Shown: in pieces, positions 1 to 5,463 of the stretch
Layout of the letters: each line of letters opens with the position of its first letter
Numbering within the stretch: the stretch's first letter is position 1
NCBI GenBank assembly: GCA_910587905.1
Contig: CAJUOF010000049.1
Span: forward strand, 1-11,210
Direction: 5' to 3'
Source of the DNA: an uncultured Lachnospiraceae bacterium
GTDB taxonomy: Bacteria; Bacillota_A; Clostridia; Lachnospirales; Lachnospiraceae
Length of the DNA: 11,210 nt
Made by a program: the position numbers and the translations under genes
Notes under the pieces: model-generated
The model's database searches: none
Told to the model about the DNA's origin: nothing
What the model saw: the letters and a program-made list of their open reading frames with translations, nothing else

Positions 1-1047
1 CCCCACACTATGTCCCAGCACCAGGCCGCATCCACGCCTGTCCTCCGGAACCATACCGATTCCCGCATCGATGGCATCCTGCACCGTTTTAAAGGAAACC
101 TGTTTGCCAAAGAGGGTCATAGTCCCCGATTCCAGCTTATCCAGAGCGAAAATTGCTCTCATAAGCTCCGTGCGCCCTGCGCCTACCAGTCCGGAGAATC
201 CGAGGATCTCGCCTCTTCGGAGCTGGAAAGAACAGCTTTTCAGCTTCTTATTGGTAAAATTCTGCACATCCAGGATCACCTCGCCGCCCTCGGCCCGCTC
301 TCCCTCATAGACCTCGGCGATGGCACGTCCGACCATCATCTCAATGATCTGATCCTCTGTGGTCTCTGCCACATTCAGTGTATCAATATAAGTACCGTCA
401 CGCATGATCGTGATCCGGTCGCCGATTTCGAAGGTCTCGTTCATACGGTGAGAGATATAGATGATGCCGGTCCCCGCCGCCTTCAAATTTGCAACAATCT
501 TGAACAGCTCCACGATCTCCACCTCAGTCAGGGAAGAAGTCGGCTCGTCCATGATCACAATCTTGGCGTTGTGGGAAACCGCGCCTGCGATCTCAACCAT
601 CTGCTGCTGTGCAATCGACAGATCTCCTACCTTAGTATGAGCATTCAGATTCAGATGCATATCATCCAAAATCTGCTGCGCCTTCTGGTACATCTCTTTA
701 AAATTTACAAATCCATATGTACCCATCTCTTCTCCGCGGAAAATATTCTCCGCGATCGTCATGTTTTCACACATAGACAACTCCTGATGGATCATGGATA
801 CGCCCAGCGCTCTTGCGTGAAGCGGAGAATCAACCACCACCTGCCGGCCATCGATCTCGACGGTCCCCTCGTCAGCTTTGTACAGACCGTCAAGAATCTT
901 CATCAGTGTCGATTTTCCGGCTCCGTTTTCTCCCATCAATATGTGAACTTCTCCTTTGCGCAAATTGAAGTTTACACCTTTCAGGGCATGTACGCCGCCA
1001 AACCTCTTTTCGATGTTTGACATCACTAATACATTTTCATTCGCCAC
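1..1047 (-). CDS. Sugar ABC transporter ATP-binding protein (RbsA/MglA type), partial
   Basis: This is the ATP-hydrolysing subunit of a CUT2-type monosaccharide importer, a cytoplasmic protein with two fused nucleotide-binding domains. The minus strand is open from a GTG at 1047 to the window edge, giving 349 residues of an expected ~500; the C-terminal part of domain 2 is missing. The GTG is chosen because GGAGGT lies 6 nt upstream; the next start, ATG at 1023, has no such site. Domain 1 has Walker A GENGAGKST (39-47), a degenerate signature LSIAQQQ (143-149), Walker B IVIMDEPTSSL (163-173) and the H-loop His200. Domain 2 begins near residue 258, with the usual degenerate P-loop GLVGAGRTEL (286-295) and VPEDRR (333-338) before the cut. 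It reads away from everything else in the window, so its binding protein and permease should lie to the left. It resembles the ATPase at 5464 but is clearly a different gene. Which sugar it serves cannot be told. Confidence 0.95.
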   Translation of the reverse strand, partial: MANENVLVMSNIEKRFGGVHALKGVNFNLRKGEVHILMGENGAGKSTLMKILDGLYKADEGTVEIDGRQVVVDSPLHARALGVSMIHQELSMCENMTIAENIFRGEEMGTYGFVNFKEMYQKAQQILDDMHLNLNAHTKVGDLSIAQQQMVEIAGAVSHNAKIVIMDEPTSSLTEVEIVELFKIVANLKAAGTGIIYISHRMNETFEIGDRITIMRDGTYIDTLNVAETTEDQIIEMMVGRAIAEVYEGERAEGGEVILDVQNFTNKKLKSCSFQLRRGEILGFSGLVGAGRTELMRAIFALDKLESGTMTLFGKQVSFKTVQDAIDAGIGMVPEDRRGCGLVLGHSVG

Positions 1048-1121
1048 TGCTACACCTCCGTTTTACTAGTTTATCCGGATTACTCATGAGCATTGAAAAA
1101 CTTTATTGTTGCGCTTTTAAT

Positions 1122-1150
1122 ATCTTATATAATTTTGGCTAACTTGTCAA
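1122..1150 (-). promoter_or_regulatory. Candidate sigma-A promoter for the leftward ATPase gene
   Basis: On the minus strand a perfect -35 TTGACA (1145-1150) is followed after 17 bp by TAAGAT (1122-1127), or after 15 bp by TATAAG (1124-1129). Transcription would start near 1115, leaving a leader of about 70 nt before the GTG at 1047. The -10 is imperfect in either reading. Confidence 0.5.
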
Positions 1151-1251
1151 TAATATTTTTCTTTTTCCCCTCTTTTCTTGTGCATAAAGTCGTATAATTG
1201 TCTACAAAATTTTCAACAGCCCCTATTTATTTGGTTAAATTTTGGATAATT
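1131..1251. repeat. Spaced imperfect direct repeat, possible operator pair
   Basis: AATTTTGGCTAACT (1131-1144) and AATTTTGGATAATT (1238-1251) match at 12 of 14 positions and are 107 bp apart, close to a whole number of helical turns. The first copy lies between the -35 and -10 of the leftward promoter. In such AT-rich DNA this could be chance. Confidence 0.25.
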
Positions 1252-1273
1252 CAACAGAATGCAATCTTTGCGT

Positions 1274-1302
1274 TTGACAACTTGATCGTAAAAGACTCTA
1301 TA
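1274..1302 (+). promoter_or_regulatory. Candidate distal promoter for the Ldh_2 dehydrogenase gene
   Basis: A perfect TTGACA (1274-1279) is followed after 17 bp by TCTATA (1297-1302), or after 19 bp by TATACA (1299-1304). It is weaker than the promoter 76 bp downstream, and may be a second start or a chance match. Confidence 0.3.
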
Positions 1303-1349
1303 CACCGGCCAATTCTTAATAACCCTCATGTCCTGGTTTCTCCTTGGAA

Positions 1350-1379
1350 TTGACAAAATATTCATTTTAGTGTTATAAT
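1350..1379 (+). promoter_or_regulatory. Strong sigma-A promoter for the Ldh_2 dehydrogenase gene
   Basis: A perfect -35 TTGACA (1350-1355) and a perfect -10 TATAAT (1374-1379) are separated by 18 bp. The start site would be near 1386, giving a leader of about 40 nt. Both boxes match the consensus, so activity is probably limited by a repressor or other regulation. Confidence 0.8.
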
Positions 1380-1424
1380 TAAAAGATTGCATTAAGTTCT
1401 AATTTAATAGCAGGAGGAATGATC

Positions 1425-2543
1425 ATGGAAAAAGACACAAGACCCTACATTCCCTGGCAGCTTGCAGACGATTTTATGACCGCAGTCTTTGTGAAGCTGG
1501 GAGTTCCGGAACCGGATGCCAGGCTCTGCTCCGACGTACTTTTGGAGAGCGACCGCCGGGGCATCGAGAGTCATGGCTGCAATCGTTTCAAGCCCATCTA
1601 TGTGGACCGCATCCGGGCGGGAATCCTGAATCCGGTCACAAACATCACGCTTTTGAAAGAAACTCCCACCACCGCGGTCCTGGACGCCGGCGACGGCATG
1701 GGCATGGTCGCCAGCAAAAAAGCCATGGAACTGTGCATTGAAAAGGCCCGCAAATACGGCATGGGCATGGCCGCCGTGCGAAATTCTTCGCATTACGGCA
1801 TCGCCGGATACTGGGCCACCATGGCGACCAAAGAAAACATGATCGGCATCACCGGCACCAACGCCCGCCCCTCCATCGCCCCCACCTTCGGCGTGGAGAA
1901 CATGCTGGGCACCAATCCTCTGACCTTTGGCATTCCCACCGACGAGGCTTTCCCCTTCGTGCTGGACTGCGCCACCTCCATCATCCAGAACGGAAAGATC
2001 GAGTACTACGCCCGCATCGGCCATGACGTTCCGGCCGGCATGGTCATCGGGAGGGACGGCGCGGAACTGACCGACAGCAAACAGATCTTAAAAGACATCC
2101 GCAGCCAGAAGGCGGCGCTGGCCCCCCTGGGCGGTCTCGGCGAGCTCTTCGCCGGCTACAAGGGTTACGGCTATGCCACGGTCGTGGAGATCCTGTCCGC
2201 GGCCCTCCAGTCCGGCCTCTTCTTAAAAGCCCTGGACGGCAAGGACGAGGACGGGAACCTCCGTCCTTATCACCTGGGTCATTTCTTTATGGCCATCGAC
2301 ACGGAAGCCTTCCTGGGGGCCGAAACCTTCAAAAAGACCTGCGGCGACATCTTAAGGCAGCTCAGGGCCTCCGAAAAAGCGCCTGGCCAGTCCCGCATCT
2401 ACACGGCGGGCGAAAAGGAATACGAGATATGGATGGAGCGGAAGGACAAAGGAGTTCCCGTGACGGCCGCCGTCCAGAAGGAATTCATCCAGATGCGGGA
2501 CGAATTCGGCCTGACAGAATTCCGTTTCCCCTTTGAAAGCTGA
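1425..2543 (+). CDS. Malate/L-lactate dehydrogenase family (Ldh_2) oxidoreductase
   Basis: This is an NAD(P)H-dependent cytoplasmic oxidoreductase of the type-2 malate/lactate dehydrogenase family, which also includes ureidoglycolate dehydrogenase (AllD) and 2,3-diketo-L-gulonate reductase (YiaK). Members interconvert 2-hydroxy acids and 2-keto acids. Family marks visible in order are ESHG (near residue 50, with the conserved His), SSHYGIAGYW (around 124-133), the cofactor-loop stretch GTNPLTFG (around 165-172), LDCATS, and GYKGYGYATVVEILSAAL in the C-terminal half. The length of 372 residues is slightly above the usual 330-360. ATG 1425 is preferred over ATG 1419 because AGGAGG (1412-1417) is 7 nt from the former but only 1 nt from the latter. 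It has its own strong promoter and is followed by the ROK regulator gene on the same strand. The context suggests a hydroxy sugar acid or polyol-derived substrate rather than central malate or lactate, but the sequence does not fix it. Confidence 0.93.
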   Translation: MEKDTRPYIPWQLADDFMTAVFVKLGVPEPDARLCSDVLLESDRRGIESHGCNRFKPIYVDRIRAGILNPVTNITLLKETPTTAVLDAGDGMGMVASKKAMELCIEKARKYGMGMAAVRNSSHYGIAGYWATMATKENMIGITGTNARPSIAPTFGVENMLGTNPLTFGIPTDEAFPFVLDCATSIIQNGKIEYYARIGHDVPAGMVIGRDGAELTDSKQILKDIRSQKAALAPLGGLGELFAGYKGYGYATVVEILSAALQSGLFLKALDGKDEDGNLRPYHLGHFFMAIDTEAFLGAETFKKTCGDILRQLRASEKAPGQSRIYTAGEKEYEIWMERKDKGVPVTAAVQKEFIQMRDEFGLTEFRFPFES

Positions 2544-2569
2544 TCTTTCCCCAGCCCGGAATGAAAGCC

Positions 2570-2598
2570 TTGACAGAAAATACACAAGCAAGTATGCT
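2570..2598 (+). promoter_or_regulatory. Candidate promoter for the ROK regulator gene
   Basis: TTGACA (2570-2575) and TATGCT (2593-2598) are separated by exactly 17 bp in the 116-bp gap after the dehydrogenase gene. A small inverted repeat, AAGCA (2586-2590) and TGCTT (2595-2599), overlaps the -10 and could be an operator, but it is short. No terminator separates the two genes, so readthrough from the upstream gene is also likely. Confidence 0.5.
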
Positions 2599-2659
2599 TA
2601 TTACAACGACTTTTCCTGATGACTTTTAAAAAATTGCTTGCAGAAGGTGGGATAGGCAA

Positions 2660-3784
2660 ATGGCAGTGACTCCGGAAATTCGGAAATTAAACAAGCGCAA
2701 TACGTATCTATATATTTATCAGCATAGGGAATGCTCCAAGCAGGAGCTTGCGGCCAGCGTGGGACAGAGCCTGCCTACCGTCAACCAGAACCTGAACGAA
2801 CTGCAGGAGGAAGGCTTTGTCCGCATCGCGGGACACTATAAGTCCACCGGCGGCCGAAAGCCCATGGTCTTACAGTGTACTCCGGCGGCGCGGGTCGCCG
2901 TGGGCGTACAGATCCTTGCCGGCCAGGTTACCGCCGTATTGCTCGACCTGTATGGGGAGGTCCTTTCCTGCGAGGTTCTCAAAGAGCCTTATTCCAATGA
3001 CGAAGCCTATTTTCGAAAGATCGGCCGTTTCATTGCCGATTTTATAGACTTGGCCGGATACCCCGAGGAACGGCTTCTGGGGATCGCGGCCGCCACCCAG
3101 GGCGTCGCCGATTACGGTCACAAAAAGCTGGTCTATGGTCGGATCCTAAACAATTACGGGCTCTCCTCCGACCAGCTCTCCGCCTACATCGGAAGGCCCT
3201 GCATCCTGATGCATGACAGTGAGACCGCCGCCTTTGCCGAGAGCTTTCACCGGCCAAATCTGCGGGATTCCAGCTACATCTTCCTGAATGATTATCTGGG
3301 CAGCGCTTCCATCATCAACGGCAGCCTGTACCGGGGCAACCACGGCCGGGGCCAGCTTCTCGAACATGTGAATCTGGTGCGCGGCGGCCGCAAATGCTAC
3401 TGCGGCCAGGATGGATGTGCCGAGAGCTATTGCGGCGCCTACGGCCTGCGCAAGATGTCCGGACTGCCGACAGAGGAATTCTTCCGCCGTCTCCGCGGCC
3501 AGGATGCACAGGTCCAAAACATGTGGGACGAATACCTGGACTATCTGGCGCTCCTTCTGCACAACGTCCTGATGACGATGGATGTGGACATCATTCTGGG
3601 CGGCCTCCTCCGCAAATACATGGTCCCGGAGGATCTCAAGGTCATCGAAGAAAAGATCCGCCGCCAGACGGACTTCGACATCCCGGAGCAGACCATCACC
3701 CTGGAATACATCACCGACTATCCAGCGGCCCGCGGGGCCGCCCTCTATCTGGTCCAGGACTTTCTCGACCATTTCGAGACCTGA
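2660..3784 (+). CDS. ROK-family transcriptional repressor (NagC/XylR type)
   Basis: This is a DNA-binding regulator with an N-terminal winged helix-turn-helix and a C-terminal ROK (sugar-kinase-like) ligand domain, expected to respond to a sugar or sugar derivative. The HTH spans about residues 25-56 (SKQELAASVGQSLPTVNQNL). The ROK domain starts near 78, with GIAAATQGVAD (141-151). The ROK zinc site is kept: His236 in LLEH and C246, C248, C253 in CYCGQDGC. The kinase P-loop normally written GTGIGGG is replaced by LNDYLGSAS (209-217), and the active-site DxN is HDSE (185-188), so kinase activity looks lost. Length is 374, normal for ROK repressors. AAGGTGG (2644-2650) lies 9 nt before the ATG. 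It sits directly before the transport operon, which is its most likely target, and may also regulate the upstream dehydrogenase. Target and ligand are inferred. Confidence 0.93.
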   Translation: MAVTPEIRKLNKRNTYLYIYQHRECSKQELAASVGQSLPTVNQNLNELQEEGFVRIAGHYKSTGGRKPMVLQCTPAARVAVGVQILAGQVTAVLLDLYGEVLSCEVLKEPYSNDEAYFRKIGRFIADFIDLAGYPEERLLGIAAATQGVADYGHKKLVYGRILNNYGLSSDQLSAYIGRPCILMHDSETAAFAESFHRPNLRDSSYIFLNDYLGSASIINGSLYRGNHGRGQLLEHVNLVRGGRKCYCGQDGCAESYCGAYGLRKMSGLPTEEFFRRLRGQDAQVQNMWDEYLDYLALLLHNVLMTMDVDIILGGLLRKYMVPEDLKVIEEKIRRQTDFDIPEQTITLEYITDYPAARGAALYLVQDFLDHFET

Positions 3785-3822
3785 TACACAAAATCCAAGT
3801 TTTTCTCCGCATCTTTGTGCAC

Positions 3823-3863
3823 AAAAACGGTTGTCTGTTTTCCGGCAGACAGTCGTTTTTTTT
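3823..3863 (+). terminator. Rho-independent terminator after the ROK gene
   Basis: An 11-bp stem, ACGGTTGTCTG (3827-3837) with CAGACAGTCGT (3846-3856), includes two G-T wobbles and closes an 8-nt loop. It is followed by a run of eight T (3856-3863) and preceded by A residues that can lengthen the stem. It separates the ROK unit from the transport operon. Confidence 0.88.
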
Positions 3864-3942
3864 ACTCTTTCCCTTTCACTGCAAAAATTTTATCGGAAAA
3901 ATCCACAATGAAAAGTTTTTTTGAAAATTTTTATTAAACATA

Positions 3943-3971
3943 TTGACAAACGTATGAGAATGGTATATCCT
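3943..3971 (+). promoter_or_regulatory. Main promoter of the transport/catabolic operon
   Basis: A perfect TTGACA (3943-3948) is followed by TATCCT at 17 bp (3966-3971), or by an extended -10, TGG then TATATC, at 15 bp (3964-3969). Upstream, 3885-3942 is rich in A and T tracts that could act as an UP element. The start would be near 3978, giving a leader of about 145 nt before the ATG at 4124. No other strong promoter is seen before the next gene gap, so it probably drives all five genes. Confidence 0.7.
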
Positions 3972-3984
3972 AAAGCCACAAACA

Positions 3985-3997
3985 GAAAACAGTTTTC
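3985..3997. promoter_or_regulatory. Perfect 13-bp palindrome, candidate operator
   Basis: GAAAAC, a single A, then GTTTTC form a perfect dyad centred on 3991, just downstream of the predicted start site of the operon promoter. A bound repressor here would block initiation or early elongation. The gene immediately upstream is a ROK repressor, the obvious candidate to bind it. Binding is inferred; no second copy of the same palindrome was found elsewhere in the window. Confidence 0.5.
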
Positions 3998-4028
3998 AAA
4001 AAGTAATTACGCTAAGTGTTTGTGAAAA

Positions 4029-4096
4029 GAGGTTTTGCAGAGCCGGCAATTTCGCAGGAACCTCAGTCCCGTATCCACCAGATCCGATCCGGATCT
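4029..4096 (+). promoter_or_regulatory. Two-hairpin untranslated leader of the operon mRNA
   Basis: Hairpin one pairs GAGGTT (4029-4034) and TGC (4036-4038) with GCA (4054-4056) and AACCTC (4059-4064). Hairpin two pairs AGATCC (4080-4085) with GGATCT (4091-4096) around a 5-nt loop, ending 14 nt before the ribosome binding site (4111-4117). No T run follows either, so they are not terminators. I recognise no riboswitch class; they may simply stabilise the message. Confidence 0.4.
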
Positions 4097-4123
4097 CTGA
4101 CGAACATGAAAAAGGAGATTGTT

Positions 4124-5248
4124 ATGAAAAAAAGAAATCTGTTGAAAAAAGCTGTTGCGACATTTGTAGCAACCGGACTGCTTTTGTCCATGGCCGCCTG
4201 CGGAAGCGGGGACTCAGGGTCCACGGAGCCCGCTTCCGGCACCACCGGGGCCGCCGAGACAAAGGCCGAAGATGCCGGCACCACTGCCGCTGCCGCTGCG
4301 GAGGGCGAGACCAAGGCAGACGGAGAAAAATACCGCATCGGCCTCTCCATGGGAGTCAGCAACACCGAATTCTGCATGAAGGTGATGGCCGAGGTCCAGA
4401 ACGCCTGCGACGCCAATCCCGACGTGGAACTGACCACCCTCTCCGCAGACAGCGACGCCAACACCCAGGTCACCAACATCGACAACCTGGTGACCTCCGG
4501 TGTGGACGCCATCTTAGTCTACCCGGTGGATCCCGAAATCTGCGCCGACGCCATGAAGCGGGCCAGGGACGCCGGCATCCACGTGGTCATCGTCGACCAG
4601 ATGCCCTCCGACACGGACAGCTTCGACGTGGGCATCAGCGTTTCCATGCATGACCTGGGCGCAGGCGTAAACGAGATGGCCTCCGACTGGATCGACGCCA
4701 CCTTCCCCGACGCCGAGGACGGCAGCGTCAAGGTGGGCGTCCTGGGTCTCTGGTCCACGGAACAGTTTGCGGAGCGCTGCGACGTGTTCAACGAGATCGC
4801 CGACTACAATCCCAAGGCCGTCGTCTGCGAGAGCTACGACCACAACGCCTCCAACTTCGCCACCGAGACCGCACAGAACGTGGAGATCCTGCTTCAGAAG
4901 CATCCCGACATCAACGCCATCCTCTGCTTCACCGACACCCAGGCCACCATCGCCGAGGAAGCAGTTCAGAAGAACAAGGACGCGATGAACCTGAACACCG
5001 ATGAGATCGGCATCTTCACCGTCGACCACTCCACCGCCTCCTTTGAACTTCTCGGCCGCTCCGCCGACGGGGAAAGCTGCCTGCGGGGAATCGTGACCAC
5101 AAACCTGGCCGTTGGACAGCTGATGTACGACTGCGCGATGAAAGACTATGACGCGGGTGATCTGGTGGACGGCAAGATCCTGTACCAGGACATCTACAAG
5201 ATCGACACCACCAACATGGCCGACTATGAACAGTACATCCTGAACTAA
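4124..5248 (+). CDS. Sugar ABC transporter substrate-binding lipoprotein (RbsB-like)
   Basis: This is the extracellular, lipid-anchored binding protein that captures the sugar and delivers it to the permease. Residues 1-25 form a lipoprotein signal peptide (KKRN, then a hydrophobic stretch, then SMAAC) with the lipidated Cys at 26. A flexible Ser/Thr/Ala/Glu-rich linker follows (27-68). The periplasmic-binding-protein type 1 domain covers about 69-374, beginning KYRIGLSMGVSN and including NLVTSGVDAILVYPVD (121-136), HVVIVDQMP (153-161) and a second lobe from about 203. The frame is open further upstream to 4016, but ATG 4124 is chosen because AAAGGAG (4111-4117) sits 6 nt before it and the signal peptide starts there. 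The length of 374 fits the family. It is first in the operon, and a strong hairpin follows it, which would favour high expression of this subunit. The ligand is unknown. Confidence 0.95.
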   Translation: MKKRNLLKKAVATFVATGLLLSMAACGSGDSGSTEPASGTTGAAETKAEDAGTTAAAAAEGETKADGEKYRIGLSMGVSNTEFCMKVMAEVQNACDANPDVELTTLSADSDANTQVTNIDNLVTSGVDAILVYPVDPEICADAMKRARDAGIHVVIVDQMPSDTDSFDVGISVSMHDLGAGVNEMASDWIDATFPDAEDGSVKVGVLGLWSTEQFAERCDVFNEIADYNPKAVVCESYDHNASNFATETAQNVEILLQKHPDINAILCFTDTQATIAEEAVQKNKDAMNLNTDEIGIFTVDHSTASFELLGRSADGESCLRGIVTTNLAVGQLMYDCAMKDYDAGDLVDGKILYQDIYKIDTTNMADYEQYILN

Positions 5249-5306
5249 ACCTGCCATGACCACACAGACCATCCGAAACGACTAAAACATTTGACAGACC
5301 CGAAAA

Positions 5307-5342
5307 GTTTCCCCTGCGAGCAAAGAAAGGCGCAGGGGAAAC
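5307..5342 (+). terminator. Strong hairpin after the binding-protein gene (attenuator or mRNA stabiliser)
   Basis: GTTTCCCCTGCG (5307-5318) pairs perfectly with CGCAGGGGAAAC (5331-5342) around a 12-nt loop. The bases that follow (GCTTATCG) lack a T run, so full termination is unlikely. In ABC importer operons a hairpin at this place often protects the upstream mRNA or reduces readthrough, so that the binding protein exceeds the membrane parts. That role is inferred. Confidence 0.6.
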
Positions 5343-5363
5343 GCTTATCGAGACCAAGCCAAT

Positions 5364-5426
5364 AGGCAATTGCGAAACTGCAAAACATGGGAAGGATTCT
5401 GACAATTCCACGTTTCGCAATTGCCT
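5364..5426. repeat. Short fold-back repeat, copy A (63 bp)
   Basis: AGGCAATTGCGAAAC (5364-5378) and its exact reverse complement (5412-5426) form 15-bp perfect arms around 33 nt. Inside the loop, TGGGAA and TTCCA can pair further. Its left 43 bases align without gaps with the left end of the 214-bp repeat at 9581-9794, sharing AATTGCGAA and, at the same offset, ATTCTGnCAAT. It looks like a shortened member of the same family. No clear target-site duplication is visible. Confidence 0.75.
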
Positions 5427-5443
5427 GATAATACCCTTATAAT
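5414..5443 (+). promoter_or_regulatory. Weak candidate internal promoter before the ATPase gene
   Basis: A perfect -10 TATAAT (5438-5443) lies 18 bp after TTCGCA (5414-5419, 4 of 6 matches to TTGACA). The -35 lies inside the right arm of fold-back repeat A. It could give extra transcription of the ATPase and downstream genes, but the -35 is poor and it overlaps the region just before the ribosome binding site. Confidence 0.3.
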
Positions 5444-5463
5444 AAAGAAAGGACGGTGATATT

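Larger units (their letters stand above)
1048..1424. other. AT-rich divergent intergenic region
   Basis: This gap of 377 bp separates the leftward ATPase gene from the rightward dehydrogenase gene. It is far richer in A+T than the coding DNA on either side. It holds a candidate leftward promoter (1122-1150), two tandem rightward promoter candidates (1274-1302 and 1350-1379) and a 14-bp imperfect direct repeat (1131-1144 and 1238-1251). I see no convincing small gene, riboswitch or terminator in it. Confidence 0.7.
5249..5463 (+). other. Gap between binding-protein and ATPase genes with two palindromes
   Basis: These 215 bp carry no gene. They contain a stable hairpin (5307-5342), a 63-bp fold-back repeat (5364-5426) and a TATAAT box (5438-5443) just before the ribosome binding site of the ATPase gene. 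Such a long gap is unusual inside an operon whose later transporter and dehydrogenase genes are packed within 14 nt or overlap. Confidence 0.7.

Noticed and set aside
10..1020. Long plus-strand open frame opposite the leftward ATPase
   Set aside because: Its translation has no family resemblance, while the minus strand encodes a clear ATPase with Walker A, Walker B and H-loop in the same region.
4044..4057. Third copy of the fold-back repeat (GGCAATTTCG in the leader)
   Set aside because: Only a short match to the end motif is present, with no inverted partner and no internal ATTCTG block.
4016..4123. N-terminal extension of the binding protein from a GTG at 4016 or an ATG at 4106
   Set aside because: Neither is placed well relative to a ribosome binding site, and the extension would put residues before an ordinary lipoprotein signal peptide that starts at ATG 4124 behind AAAGGAG.
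4514..5272. Long minus-strand open frame opposite the binding-protein gene
   Set aside because: It is a shadow of a C-rich third-codon-position gene; it has repetitive Val/Gly/His composition and no recognisable motif.
5307..5342. Full transcription terminator after the binding-protein gene
   Set aside because: The stem is strong but no T run follows, and the transporter genes downstream have no strong separate promoter, so complete termination is unlikely.
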